A stretch of 64,000 nt of DNA. Source: Stratiolaelaps scimitus (taxonomy: Eukaryota > Arthropoda > Arachnida > Mesostigmata > Laelapidae). The translations under genes and the position numbers were made by a program. Under the pieces are notes generated by a model, which ran no database searches, was not told where the DNA came from, and saw nothing but the letters and a program-made list of their open reading frames with translations. The DNA is taken from the NCBI GenBank assembly GCA_019614645.1, contig JABWDB010000007.1:2108001-2172000 (forward strand). Direction: 5' to 3'. This document shows positions 1-12,759 of the stretch, in pieces. Numbering within the stretch: the stretch's first letter is position 1; each line of letters starts with the position of its first letter.

Positions 1-327
1 ATACGATACGATGGGACGGCGGCATTATTTGAATCTTAGTTCAAATGCGTGCAGATCGGCAAAAAGCAGTGGTTCCGAATTAGTGACCTAGTCTCCGTGG
101 TGTCTCAAGAGTTAAGCTTGTTCATTTTTCTACCCTCTGGGGCGACGGTAGGGATTGTCCACCGCAGGGTTGCCTGCCCCAACGGTCGTATTTTTGTATA
201 TATACATATAAATGTATATACTTCCTTCGACTCCTTTCTCTTGCTGTACAGATACGCAACGCCATTTTCTCCCTAGGACTGTGACTTCCAGCATCAACCT
301 GAAATACTGTGCCAAACGCCTAATTAA

Positions 328-330
<3 letters not shown>

Positions 331-367
<37 letters not shown>

Positions 368-420
368 TACCCTACACTTTAGAGGAACGTACTTCATATA
401 TATATATATACATATATATT
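331..420. repeat. (AT)n microsatellites
   Basis: Two AT dinucleotide runs lie at about 331-363 and 395-420. Similar runs recur through the first 4 kb (943-975, 1868-1892, 2024-2047, 2398-2419, 3716-3733). They are simple repeats with no sign of function. Confidence 0.95.
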
Positions 421-3400
421 TATATTCTTCTAAAGTGGATTTAGGTGACATTATGATTAATATTTCTGCTGGCAGAATGAAAGGAATTCTCAGAGAAAAT
501 TTCTCACAAAGCTACAACATCTGTCGATTATAAAATGTTGCCTAAACATTGAGGTGGCCTGAGGCGGAAAGGCTTCACAAGATGTTATCATACTGCTCTC
601 ACCCGTTACAAATTGTCACCTTTCTCAGAATATTAGGAGAGCACGAACTAAATCCTTCTTACTAGCGATCAATATTGGCAAGACTATTTAAAAGAAAATA
701 TATATTGAAAACTATTTCATCACATACAGTTCATTTATCATATGGTAATTTCCCTGATTTTTTTCTGCCGTCCGCCGACTATTTTTCACGTTTTTTTTTT
801 TGTTTTTATAACCATCAAATAATTTACCTATCGAACTAGGAAAATACTCATAAGCATCCTCCGGTGTCCTCCGTTTAGGCTAGATATTTTTAAATCTCAA
901 ATCAACCCGTTGTCCCCCTCCGATTAAGTACACGCACATCGTCATATATATATATATATTTATATATCTATATATTTTCTTCCAAAAATATTCTTTGTTT
1001 ATTCCAGTAGTTCTTGCGTCTGTTACAAATTAGTGCCATATTATAGCTATTATCTATAACTATGCATCTCTCTCTCTCTTTCTTTCTTTCTCTCCCCCTC
1101 TCTCTCTCTGCCTCTTCCTCTCTCACATAATAGTACTTATTATCGTGACAGTTCTATTACATAAGATCCGTATTTCTCAACTCGTATACCTATTATTATT
1201 ATTATCATTCTTATTGTTACTATTATTATTATTAGTAGTAGTAGTAGTAGTAGCAGTAATTTAATCATTATATTCATTAATCGTAATCTCCTGTCGTTGT
1301 AAATGATTATGACACTTGTAACACGCCCCCCCCCCCCCGCCCGGCCCCTCCCTCAATTCTCTGTGGTCTTCGTCCTTTCTTTCTCTCTGCAAATCTAATA
1401 TACCAAAATGTATCGATCGAGGTCCGTCTCGTTACCGGATTTCCATAAATTTCCCATCCTCATTGCCTCATTCGATCATCGCATCATTATCAACGATGGA
1501 TCCACATTGCAGTAGTAAGCCTGCGATACTGATTGTTCACACCACTTCCGGATGGGGAATGCCCGTTATCAACAAATTGCAGACCAATGTGCAACGATCC
1601 AGCCGCCCCCTACTCCCACACTCGTAAAGCGCTGCTTTTTTTTGTCCCACCGGACAACGAGACTTGTTCAGTGCAGCAGGATTTTGTCTGCTGCAAACCG
1701 TTTGAAGGCGTTATGCGGTGACGCGATTCTTATGAGACAGCTAATTCCTACAGTGATTTGTCGGCCAGCGTGTGATAATTACGAGTCGAACATCGAGGGC
1801 TTGATTGGCAAGAGCATCGTTTGTACAGAGCATGTATAGTGTTGTTATGCCGTCAATGATGTTTTCGATATATATATATATATATATATATATTTAGTAT
1901 TTGATATATAATACAATGCTGATATTTCATTGATACGATGAGCTGTGTGTTCTGGCTCCTGCATTATTTTACATGATAGTAGTCGCAGAGCGGCCTGACG
2001 ACGATAATCGTAAGATATGCCTGATATATATATATATATATATATATGGTGTTTTCATGGTGAGATACAATTAACAATTTTACTCTCATCGCGATTACAA
2101 CTGACTTTAAACGTAATTTCCTCGCATTATTATTGTTTTCATATGATAGTAGGTGCTTCGGACAGCTCCCATGTGGACATACGAAGAAGTTTCGCCTTGA
2201 TATCCATCCCGGACGATTAATTATGGCAGGATGCGCACTTCTTACTCCAAGGGACGAAAATTCTGGTGTCATTTCACGTTTCCTTTGCAATGCACCCTTG
2301 CATATACACACGCACATACGCAGTCAATCATACGGGTATATACACGCACAAACCTAAAAATCTGTGCACCATTAGCAAACTGCATAGTAGATCTACCATA
2401 TATATATATATATATATATCTATCTCAATCGTCAACTCATCTTCGCCTGATTATGATATCGGCATGTTGCATCCTATTCAGTGAACTCAATGGTCCTCAA
2501 TGTCACACTGCTCTCCCTCGATATGTCTATCCGCAAAATTCAGGGAATTGAATATCATTTCAAGGATATAGTAATTGTTCATCTTAAATACTTAATTTCA
2601 AATAACTCCGCACGATGCTGATGACGACTGTGATTTTGACAAGTAAAGCTTGAATATTTCGGTGAAGCTATCTGGCGATTACGCGATCGGTGGCGCTGGT
2701 CATTGTCAGAATGAAAATATTGTACTACTGCTTTTCTTCGGTGGGTCAGCCTTGTTTTTCAACACGATATGGCTGATTTATGAGATTGTTTTCATTTTGA
2801 TGGCTACAGTGTTCCCGCACTTGCTGCTTTAAACGCCCTTCTGTGTGTGTGTGTGTGTCTACGTATGAGCCACGAAGACCACGTGGCTGACGCTATTCTA
2901 GAATAGGAAGGCCGCGATGCTACATATATCTACCCCTTGCAATGATTTCATCTGCGTGCTACAATCATCTCTTTCGAACTATATTCTCACCATATACGCT
3001 TCGTATCGGTCAGGGTAGGATATTATCCTGCCTTGTCTGAATCACCTTGTTCTCTCTCGCTCTCTCTCTAAGATTTATTATGAACTTTTTCTAAAGTACC
3101 TCCCCCACCGTTGTCGAATACGAACGCAGCCGAATTCGCATAGCCGAGCTAGCACTCGTTTGTACGTCCGTACTCTCGAGCTTACATGCAATAGGCAGTT
3201 CGTCATCTCGCGCCATTTGGTATCGTTCATCACGAGCATCTTTGAGTCGGAGTTCACCCAGCTTCGAACTGGCATTCATCCACCTCACGGCCCCTCCACT
3301 CCTGCCTTATCACTGTGTTCCCCGTCGCTGAGAGGCCTTCACCAAACGCAAATAAGGTCGCGGACCCGGCGACGACTCTCAGTCTCCCTGTGTATGCGCC

Positions 3401-4140
3401 TTCGACGTTTGCTCATTAATTAGATAATTCAACAGCTGACGAATAGACGCGCATGCTGTGCCGCGACGTTGATGATATGTCCCGTCGTTCGATTTTAGCC
3501 AGGCCACGATTGTTTTCGTTGTTGTTCCACTAGTTCGCTTACCCACTAAGTGTTCGCAATATTTACCTGTTTCACCTGTGCCATATCCTCTCTCCTTCTC
3601 TCTTGCCGGTAACTCTTTATGGCCTGAGACTCCTTTTCTCGTTTTTTCTTAAATCGCACCTCTAGTTATTCCTTTGAAATCTTTGGCTACGAGCTGAATC
3701 GGTAGTGGTGGCATGCAATATATATATATATATTTATGTAGATATTTTCGCACAACACAAACACATCCACCTTCAACCAAATGGCTATGTTTTGTTTGTT
3801 TCATGTGGGTATTTTTTACACCGTTCATAATAGGAACAGAATATTAACACAAGTATATAAAAACACAATAGTATAATGACAAACATACCGCTCCTAATGA
3901 CTAGTGTTTAGCAGTAGAAACTAAACGATTCGCGTTGCATCATGCATTTTCCCGATTACATATTTCCACCTCGGCCTGGCGGTGATGCTCAGTGAATAAT
4001 TATTGACGATGATAATAGGCATAATACATTATACTGGTTTCAGTCCTCGCTAAATACCAACAACGTAGGATTGTCAGCGAAAATTCGCAGCACCGCAGTT
4101 TGTCACAGTGGCATAACGATTTCGACGCAATGAATAACGC
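421..4140. other. gene-poor stretch with simple repeats
   Basis: No convincing gene was seen. The stretch holds (AT)n runs, a (CT)n-rich patch at about 1069-1110, ATT/AGT trinucleotide runs near 1192-1256 and a C-run near 1326. Short ORFs occur but lack splice context, coding-like composition or recognisable motifs. Confidence 0.6.
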
Positions 4141-4148
4141 TCAAGCCG

Positions 4149-4320
4149 ATTGTGGCCGGTACATGCTTGACGTAGATTGACGTCGGGGTACAATCATCCC
4201 GCCTTCCCGAGCGGATGGACATTCCCATTCGAAAAGGGGTTGTCCGTCTTACGAAGCAATGCCGAAAGCAAGAACGTGGACGTTAAATGTTTGTGGCTGT
4301 GAGTCAGACCGGAAATTTTC
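4149..4320 (+). repeat. degraded tRNA-derived SINE, family A
   Basis: The 3' body (from about 4231) matches the minus-strand element at 55.4-55.6 kb: both share a block reading AAAAGGGGTTGTCCGTCTTA followed by a GAAGC...GCCGAAAG stretch and a GTG(G/A)ACGTT(A/C)AATGTT block. The 5' part is a poor match to a tRNA head; a box-B-like GGGGTACAATCATCCCG sits near 4186. I see no clear target-site duplication. It overlaps the start of an ORF at 4287-4844, which is therefore unlikely to be a gene. Confidence 0.7.
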
Positions 4321-5106
4321 GTAGGAAACAATCACACGAAAGCGTGTATGGCTTTTGGATAGAGATTTTAGAGGCTAGGTTGAATACTAGGCTACATTCG
4401 ACGCATGTGTGGGCCGATTCGGTTCATTGTAGCCTGCCTGTAAGGGGGTCGTGTGTTCGCTTATATTTATTGATTTTGAAAGGAGGACTTTTTTGGAATC
4501 ATTTTTTGGCGGATAAACGCCTATTTGTCTGTTCAGGATCATATTGGGATTGGTATTTGTCACAGGTGTGCTTACTGGGGTATGCCCTCCAAAAAAGAAA
4601 AGGTACCCATGGAACAATGTGCAGTGACTTTACAAATGACCACCTCGTCTTCCATTGTGCAAAGATGATTAGATATTTTTTCAATCACCTAATCGCCTCC
4701 AACAGGTATTCTTCGATAAAGTGCAGCCGCAATGTGGCCCCTTACCGGTCAATAAGGGAGAACCTAGCAGATTCTGCATCGCGTATTCAGCTAAAGAATG
4801 AAGAATCATTAATGGGAGGATCTCGCATGAGGAAAATCGTATAAAACCCGATGATGAAAATTCATCTCCCTGAGCATTCTCCACCTCTCGTCTACGGCGT
4901 ATCGCGATCATTGCGATCTCACATAGTGACGCCTGCCTATTCGATGTCCGAAAGATCCTAAAGGGATCTCGTTCATTTGAGTATTATATTTGGTATTCGA
5001 AAAACACCATTTTTCCTCTGTTCACACTCCGTTCCAATGCCATCTCCCCATCGTGGGCCTGCCAGTCCATCCTCTGCTAAGGACAGTACAGTTCTCCCGA
5101 GGAAGT

Positions 5107-6070
5107 TCATGATCCTTCGGCGAGCCTAACCGAGAAATCAGGTGGTACCGCGCTTTTCTTCAGCGAGTGAGCATTTTTCCGATGAAAATTCCGCGTTCCC
5201 GCCTGAGCGAACGCCTTGTGGCAGATGTCACAGCGAAACGGCTTCTCCCCTATAAAAAGATAGATGACAACACCAAGCGTCAGAAGGGAATTCGTATCCT
5301 TTGTGAAGGCTTACTTCGGTAGATTGGTGCTTAGCTCGGTATACGTTCTATTCTGACCGACCATCGCAGTAAACAGTCGCCATTCTAATCATACGGAAAT
5401 ACAAGTGGAAATTTGATTTCATCATTGAATTGTCATAGTATCCTCGCTAGTGGCTAGATCGCTGAGTCGATTACAAGCCATCTGTGATACGTCGCACTGA
5501 TGATGCATTATTATTATTACAGGTAGCCTGTAATTGGCCAACGAATCAGCTCGGCTCGAAATAGACATCTTCAAGAACGATGCCTACAATTAACTGTAAC
5601 TGCAATCAATTTGATGACCTCAAGTAGTTCGCCCTGACGTTCGCCAGCTACATGTCAACAGTTTAGTGAGAAAGTAGATGAACAGCGTCTCAACTACGAA
5701 CCGTCGATTTCACTGCAGAAAACCACGTTATCAAACCAGCGAGCAGTTCCTTCCCTACTAAATACGCATCATTTTTAGACACCTGTCCTTCGAAATCGAT
5801 ACGAGAGAAACAAGCTCCTGGTGCTGTTTGGCGCCAATAGAATTATTGCAATTGGCAATGAGGGACATTTCGCTGAAAACCCAAAGGGAGAAGCTAATTA
5901 ACAGCAACGGTTACAGGCGCACACACACCTGTATGTGTTCGCATATGCTCGGTGAGGTGGTGCTTCATGCTGAAACCTTTGTGGCAAACCTCGCATCGAT
6001 GGATCCGGCCCTCAGACCCTCGCGCGTTGCGGGGCGTCACGGCGGCAATCACTTCAGACACCGGGTACAA
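5107..6070 (-). CDS. C2H2 zinc-finger protein, last two exons
   Basis: Two minus-strand exons join cleanly: 6070-5929 and 5249-5107, with intron 5928-5250 (GT donor after CATACAG, acceptor TTTATAG). The joined reading crosses the intron inside the classic linker, giving HTGEKPF. Finger 1 is CEVC...HMRTH (C-x2-C-x12-H-x3-H). Finger 2 is CDIC...HRKNAH (C-x2-C-x12-H-x4-H). The protein ends about 25 residues after finger 2 at a TGA. The upstream exon begins after a CAG acceptor at 6071-6073, so the N-terminus lies further right and is not identified. C2H2 fingers usually bind DNA in the nucleus; with only two fingers visible, the target and family cannot be named. Confidence 0.85.
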
Positions 6071-6981
6071 CTGCAATGAACATATCATCATCGTAAGTTA
6101 TCGCGTAATCGCTCACCGGAGCGCGATCTGTCGCATGAGACGATCGGTCTAACTTTGGAACAGAGACCTAATCTCAGACTGAAGGCGTATTATAAGTAGG
6201 TGAAGAGCGGTCCAAGTTCGCCGTTGAATTCGTGGCAACTTTACTAACACGGTGTCAATCAATGACGAATAGTAATCCAGCAACAATGAAACTCTCAACA
6301 TTACTAAATAAGACAGTTTTGTAAATCGAACTCCTAACGGGGACGCATTTGTCCTGTAGAACCAACTATTGCTGAGAGACTATGACGGCCCGAGTCAGCT
6401 TTCATGATCAGCTTCAATGAGAAAATATCATGGCTGAAGTTATTCATAGACACTGCACCCCCTTAACAAGAAGGATAGATAAGCTAGGTCCGGCGTAATA
6501 TTCTGAGTAGACACAGAACACACTGTCTGTCTTCCCGTACAAGATGCCACAACGTCACGGTCAATGTTTGAAGGAAATCGTCGCAGCGCTAAGGTGGACG
6601 ACATTAAGTCCGTTCCTCTACACACAGATGGACTTAATCCAGAAGATGTGCCGAATACGGTCACAGAGAAACAATATACAAGCGGAGAAATTAGATGCAA
6701 ACGCTCGTTCATTTGTCACAGACGTGCGTACATGATAGCACCACGGAGTTTCTACAAGATGAAAGAAAATACGCCTTAATTGTTGTTGGCCACTGACGCA
6801 ACTATCGGGCAATGAAGGGAGATGGTTGTTGGCGCGATGTGGAACGCCTCTCGATTATCGTTGCGTCCATTGGTAGACCACACGGCGGACATTGTCTACT
6901 TCATTGGTATCTGATCCGGCGAGCTTTTAGCTCAGGCTTTCACAGGGCAGACAAAAATCAAATAACAAATATGATACGCAC

Positions 6982-7085
6982 ATCTCTGGCGATGATGATC
7001 CGGTCATCCTGACTTCGACGGGCGTGAAACTCCTTTCCGTTAAAGCTTACAAAGGAGAACGGGGCGGCGTCCATAAGAAGGTGTC
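6982..7085 (-). CDS. candidate internal exon, unknown product
   Basis: A 104-nt stretch is bounded on the minus strand by a strong acceptor (long T-rich tract ending TATTTTCAG) and a GTGCGT donor. Read from the third base it is open, coding for HLLMDAAPFSFVSFNGKEF and then an Arg/Asp/Ile-rich end. It lies about 0.9 kb upstream of the zinc-finger exons on the same strand and could belong to that gene, but no motif connects them. Splice signals and composition are the only support. Confidence 0.35.
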
Positions 7086-7099
7086 CTGAAAATAGGCAG

Positions 7100-8360
7100 G
7101 TGCAAAAAAAAACAAGCAAATAGAATGATATGATTAGTGTTGGAAGCATGCCCACGACTGATGCGCATCTCTGTGTTTGGGATAGGGAGGCCAGCTTATC
7201 TCTTGATCTGTCTGGCTAAAATTGCTAAGCTTTGTAGGTCGGATCGTCGCCGTCCTGACGCTGCCCATTGTCGCATAGGGATGCTTAAACAGCGGCCGTG
7301 AGAAAGCTGACTGCGAGGAGCCATTTGAGCTGTTTCTGTTTAGACAATGTTATCTATATCATTAGAATCATAGAGAATAAATATAAACGTCAGCTGTGCA
7401 TGTCTATGTATAGGTGGCGGTGTCAAGGATAATGATTCTATAAACTTGCTTAAACGATGCTTAGCCACGCTGGGTGTTCTGGGCCCAAATCTCCCAAGGG
7501 AATTAGCCATTATTAGAAGGAGAGCGAGATTTGTCAGTTACTTTTTAGCCAGTTAATCTAAATTAAAACGCATGTTTTTTGAAGCATATGCATCTGCTCT
7601 TATGTTATACACTTAGGAAAAGTGAAGTAAGTTTTATAGTAAATCTATGTAGAGCATAGGGTACAAAAAATTCGTAGCTGTTTTTTTTTAGAAAGAAAAC
7701 AACAAATATACAAAAAATCATTAACCTCTACCATTGATTGTTATCGAAACGAGGTACGGACAAGCTTGGGGTGCGTAAAGCCTAAATCGGATATCGTTGA
7801 AGTCAACTCGGAGAAAGTGGCTGTGCCCTTGTTCTTGAAGTTTTAATGAAGGTATCCTGAAGGTGGCCAAAGGCGTTTTATTGATTCGCGTTCTACTGTT
7901 GCCGTAACGCGCAATAGCGTAAATCTCCGTGATGTTGTTTGTAGAATTTTCATCCGCCAAAGGTCGCACGTTACGTCGCACGATACGTCATCGGCGTAAG
8001 TGTGGCACTTCCACGCGTTTGGGGCACTGCCCTCGAATCATTCCGAACCACTCAGGGAGGGACCTAGCCTAACTTAGGTATACTTCTGTTGGCAGGGTTG
8101 TTCGCGAAGTTGCACGTACCCATTGGGTGACTACTAAGCAAACCTTGGCGGTTTCGAAGTGAACTTTCCGTGAAGTCACCCCGGACACACACAAAGGGAC
8201 ACACAGCGATGCCAACTGCAAGTCAACGGACTCCACAGGGCAAGGGTCGTCCCGAAGGTCAAATCTCCGAGTATGGCAAAACTTTACTTGAGACAAAATT
8301 TTGACAAAAGCTGGACTCCCCCTGGATAACATATTCTGTTACCGACGTTTCTCTGGATTT
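7100..8360. other. no supported gene
   Basis: The stretch contains an open minus-strand frame at 7721-7981 with no ATG start and no good acceptor, and other short ORFs. I see no motif or repeat that would support a call. Confidence 0.5.
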
Positions 8361-8363
8361 ATC

Positions 8364-8656
8364 AATTTTTTTTTGCTTTAATATACAGGGTGTTAGCAAA
8401 GTAGGTACTCGCAGCAAAAAGGGGAACGATGCACGGAAGCTTAGCTTGTGAACAGAAGAATTTTTGTTAGTCACTCATACGGTTGCGCAATTTTCCGGGT
8501 ATCCTGTACAAAAGAAGCTTTCAACTGTATTGAATACTGCGGACGTGCTTTTGGGCGCATTTGAAGGCATATTTTGAGCTTGATGTGGCCCTGCTCGTCT
8601 CCATGTCAAATCGACACCGCCTGAAAGAACAAGACTATTGTTAGCAGAACCGAAGC
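8364..8656 (+). repeat. dispersed ~290 bp repeat, copy 1, with MITE-like unit
   Basis: This copy matches 10820-11107 in the same orientation over its whole length, roughly 90% by eye. Inside it, 8386-8506 begins CAGGGTGTTAGC and ends in the inverse ATCCTG, and is flanked by TA on both sides (8384-8385 and 8507-8508). That is the layout of a Tc1/mariner-type MITE. Because the similarity continues about 150 bp to the right of the MITE, the MITE was probably already in place before the larger unit was duplicated. Confidence 0.8.
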
Positions 8657-9443
8657 ACACTCTTCAGCATATTAGTCTTTTACTGAATGAAGTCCCACTC
8701 CACCCCTGAGCATATGCTATCATCTTGTGAGAGAGAGAGAGAGAGAGATCATTATCACCAGCCGCATATCATACTAGTGCACTAATATATCGCAATGTGC
8801 TAGAACTGCATTTCCCCATGCAGATTACCAAATAAGTCGTTTCTTCATGGGATATGATTATTTGTATTTTAAAACCCAAATGGATCGGGGTGCTCTCGAG
8901 CGATCCGGGAGCAGGCAGAAGCCGACTCCTCCAGTTCGGCACGCGTTTTAATAAACCACGAGATAAGGGAGAAATCGTCGGAGCGGTTTGGTTTATCACA
9001 TTCGGGAGCGTCATCCTTGCAGTGTCGTTTATCAGGCTGTCCACTTCCACATTACGTAACGTCTCGCTGAATTCACAGCACTGCATAATAGGCAATTCAG
9101 TTGTTGGGCACATCGAATTCGCACACTGTACGACATGTATCGACGACACGCCAAGAAAGAACCTTGCTCGTCTCGACAGAATTCCCAGACACACGTGGTG
9201 GGTCAGGTTAGCGGCAACATAATCGAGAACAGTTATCACAACACCAAACGAGAGACGGGAGACCGACGGGCGAGCTTGGTCGTCGTCGGAAAAATCCCGA
9301 GTTCGATTTCCAAACGGATTCACGCACATAGGTGCCGAATGCGCCGTTCGATCCTGATAGTGTGGCCTCGATAGCGACATGCGTTTGTTCGTCAGGCATA
9401 TCCGGGTCACTGTCAACGCTCTGCTATTGCGGCGACCTCGCCG

Positions 9444-9707
9444 TTAGAATTTAGACAAGCGGCTGGTATACAGTTTCATAGTTTCCGATGCTGTTGAGCA
9501 GTTGTCGCCACAGGCAGATGTGAACAGCAGCCGAGTACTAGACCAATCAGTAATCAGCAGCTCGTCCTCTGTAGCAAGCAGTGTAAATGGTGGATGGACG
9601 CGACTGGTCGGCCACACGTGAGTCTGTCCGTAGGCTGGTGAGATCATCCGGGAACAGTGCAGCAGAACTTCCTGATGGTCCAGCAGCACAGGCCAGAGCG
9701 ACTCCGC
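9444..9707 (-). CDS. candidate terminal exon, unknown product
   Basis: On the minus strand an acceptor (CGCTATTAG) is followed by 88 codons to a TAA. The reading starts AESLWPVLLDHQEVLLHC and shows a strong preference for CTG, GAC and similar G/C-ending codons, unlike chance ORFs here. No domain is recognised. Another frame on the plus strand is also open and ends at a possible GTGAGT donor, so strand is not certain. Confidence 0.3.
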   Translation of the reverse strand, partial: AESLWPVLLDHQEVLLHCSRMISPAYGQTHVWPTSRVHPPFTLLATEDELLITDWSSTRLLFTSACGDNCSTASETMKLYTSRLSKF

Positions 9708-9719
9708 CTAATAGCGATT

Positions 9720-10820
9720 AGGATGTAGCGCGGACACCCGCTGTTCCCGGCGTGGCCTGTGACGGCCTTTTTCCGTGAAAAATCAATGTTTAACGTGGAC
9801 GAGTTCCAGCTGGCGCCAGCTGTAGAGCGGACTGAAACGAGAGAAACTCATCGAGCCTATGCATGTGTGGTCATGTATGACTTCTCATTTCTGTCTGAGC
9901 GCGACGAACTTTGCTAAAAATATTGATAATAATAATAATAGTAATAACCATAATAAGTAATAATAGCGATGATGATAGTAATTATTATAATCATACTATA
10001 ATAACGTCATAGGAGCCTCTAAATGTTTTTGATGCGTTCGCAAGAAATTCGCTCATGGAAAAAATGACAATTGACGCAGTTTGGGGGCACTTAATGTCGC
10101 AGTCATTAAATGTGTTATAACTTTGGTCGTCGTAAGAACAATATCTGATCTTATACTATTTAAACTATTTACCAACCTTTGTCTCTGGTCTAAACGAAAC
10201 AGCACCCATTCTATACCCTTGATCTAAATGACAAACAAAACAACGCTTAACAATCTTCACTGATCGTTACACGCCTCTAGAATACGTGCTGTTGTCTTTA
10301 ACGAAACGGTCTAAACAATTTACTATTGAAGTACTCGATGAAAAACGTTCCCACAAATATCACAGTAATATCGGTGGGTGTCAAGGTAACTTCTCCACCA
10401 ATATCATATCTATTATACATACCTGTATTCTATATACCTCTATTCTCATTTTGTTCAATAAGCGACAAGAGTTCGCATCTAATACAAACTCTTGGCAAGC
10501 TCGACTTGATGAAATCCAGCGTGCACAGGGAAGCTCAAACGTGTCCAAGTGCAATCGGACGCCACAGCCTGACGACGTGGGAAGTTACCATCCGTAAGCA
10601 CATGCGAATTCGTGCGGTCACCGCGCGGAGGAAAGATCCATAGCATATCTACTAAGCGCAGATGGCGACGGATACATCTGTGTGCGTTCTGTGCAAAGTG
10701 ACGTCTCAAGGAGACCGACCGTTTTCTCGGCTAAAGCAGCAGATGTGGATGGGAGGCGTGACGCGACATAATCATTTAATGAGTCGAGATTTGATGAGGT
10801 CGCGTATCGCGAACTGCTGA
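9720..10820. other. no supported gene
   Basis: A TAA/ATA-rich patch lies near 9925-10000. I see no gene, RNA or complete element in this stretch. Confidence 0.5.
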
Positions 10821-11107
10821 ATTTTTTTTGCTTCAATATACAGGGTGTTAGCAAAGTAGGTACAGACCAGCAAAAAGAGGAACGATGCACGGAAGCTTAG
10901 CTTGTGAACAGTCAAATTTTTGTTAGTCACTCATACGTTTGCGCAATTTTCCGGGTACCCTGTACAAAAGAAGCTTTCAACTGTATTGAATACTGCGGAC
11001 GTGCTTTTGGGCGCATTTGAAGGCATATTTTGAGGTTGATGTGGCCCTGCTCATCTCCAAATCGACACCGCCTGAAAGAAGAACACTATTGTTAGCAGAA
11101 CCGAAGC
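10820..11107 (+). repeat. dispersed ~290 bp repeat, copy 2, with MITE-like unit
   Basis: Second copy of the repeat at 8364-8656. The internal MITE-like unit is 10841-10962, flanked by TA at 10839-10840 and 10963-10964; its ends are CAGGGTGTTAGC and the inverse TACCCTG. The right flank shared with copy 1 reads open on the minus strand in both copies (SANNS...LSGGVDL), which may be a fragment of a larger element or host gene. Confidence 0.8.
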
Positions 11108-11419
11108 GAACTGCTGATGTGGCTATTGCCATCAGGGTCGGTCCTTTATTTGTTTCGACTTCATTCGGCCTCGCAATTGGGAAGTTCATTTTTTATTAGA
11201 TATTTCTAATAGCTACTATTGGGTTTGAGGGCATTCCTACTGGACGCCCCCTGTGGGTCACATCGCATATCGTCATGGATGCGAGTTCGCAAGTTCGCGG
11301 GCTAGCACTTCGTTCAGTTTCGCTGCTAAAATGCTAAAATCCAGCTAAGATGGCTTTCGTTTGAAGAGGAGCTTCATTTTTGGTCCGTTGAAATCCTTTA
11401 AGCGATGTACGTCTATTAT

Positions 11420-12300
11420 ACGGGGGGGGGGGATTTCCTCAAACACGTATTATACATATTTCAACGTCAGATAAAAATAATCCGCGAAGTGAACAAACAG
11501 TGTCATCAGTGCAAATCGCCAGAAGCGGAGGAATCAACAATATGTTAATAATCCAATGTTACAATCATATGTTACAATATGTTTTAATTTCGAGACCCCA
11601 CGAATGCTTATAACTGAACACTAACAAATGTTTGTTAACCAAATGTATACGACCCCCATTGTTAATAAAGGTGTTTTCTAAATTCAACTACATATATATA
11701 CGTATATATAGTCCGGTGAAATTGAAATTTAATAAGGTTAATTTTCAACTTTTTAACCCATTCCTCGTCTAATTTCTAAATCAGGATTTTCAACGAAATT
11801 CGCCATTTGAATGAAAAAAATATGTGTACGTCTTAAATGCATTCTCGAACCTGTGAAATGAACCAATCAATGGTTGTTATCTTTATTATTATTATAATCA
11901 TTATATTTAATAGGCGTCTCAACGATACATTCAGAGGTGCGAACATGTAGCTAACAACAATGGAGCGAGACTCTCATCTCGTCCAAGAGCCCGATGTCTC
12001 ACGAGGGCTGGGGAGGAATCTTCTTGACGAGAAGATTCCGAGCAAGCATTCACGAGCCATAGGAAAAATCTTCCCTTGACTATCTTCACGTCATCAGCAG
12101 CACCACCACCACCATGACACCCGTGGTACCAGCGTAATGACAATACTAATAGCAGCCATCCTCTCACAGGCTTCAGTATCCGATCCGCTTGTAACAGCGG
12201 TTCAACGCGCGAATTGCCCAAGCAGTAACAAGCGGCCACGTACCCATGTGATCATTTTACTCCGATGACACTCATTCAATAAATCGACACAGCTAGCTGA
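11420..12300. other. no supported gene
   Basis: A G-run (about 11421-11430) and AT-rich sequence are present. A minus-strand ORF at 11931-12239 is not supported by any motif or splice context. Confidence 0.5.
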
Positions 12301-12497
12301 TTGTTAGCCATTACTGTCGCTACTGCCGTAACGAAAAAGTCCAAGCGCGCGCGCAAAAGCGAAGCGCAGAGCGATCAACACGAACAGAATATCTTCGTCG
12401 GTAAATGCCCCTCGGGGGGGGGCGGGGGGGGTCGGCGCGCTATGGTAACTTTGCACTTTGCGCGCGCTAAAGTTGAACGAAACGAAGTTGCGCCGCG

Positions 12498-12713
12498 ATG
12501 AGCTGGGAAACCGTTCCAGAGGGTACAGACAACGACGGAACGGTCGCCGATGAAGGTGAAGCTGGTTTCGGCGGCCGGGCCTCGTCCCATTATAACAACC
12601 ACGAGCTGTGTGCGTCCGACAGGCACAATGGAACTTGCGCTTATTGGACATTTAGGGTTCCAGCTGTATGGACCTGGCTTCCCCCGGTCACACTGAGGGG
12701 GAATTACTAATTT
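12498..12713 (+). CDS. small hypothetical ORF in CpG-rich patch
   Basis: An ATG-initiated ORF of about 70 residues begins MSWETVPEGTDNDGT and lies in a CpG-rich patch (about 12300-12720) unlike its AT-rich surroundings. The patch may instead be a promoter or 5' exon. The minus strand is open over the same stretch. No family is recognised. Confidence 0.2.
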
Positions 12714-12759
12714 AAGCAAAAAGCTAGAAAAGCTTTTAGTTATGTGAGACTTCAGTAAA

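Noticed and set aside
4287..4844. 185-codon plus-strand ORF
   Set aside because: Its start lies inside a SINE fragment and the rest has no motif or coding-like composition.
7721..7981. 86-codon minus-strand ORF ending LVSITINGRG
   Set aside because: No ATG start and no usable acceptor after the upstream in-frame stop, although the residue composition looks protein-like.
8769..9416. 215-codon minus-strand ORF
   Set aside because: All three minus frames and some plus frames are long here; residue composition is irregular and no motif is present.
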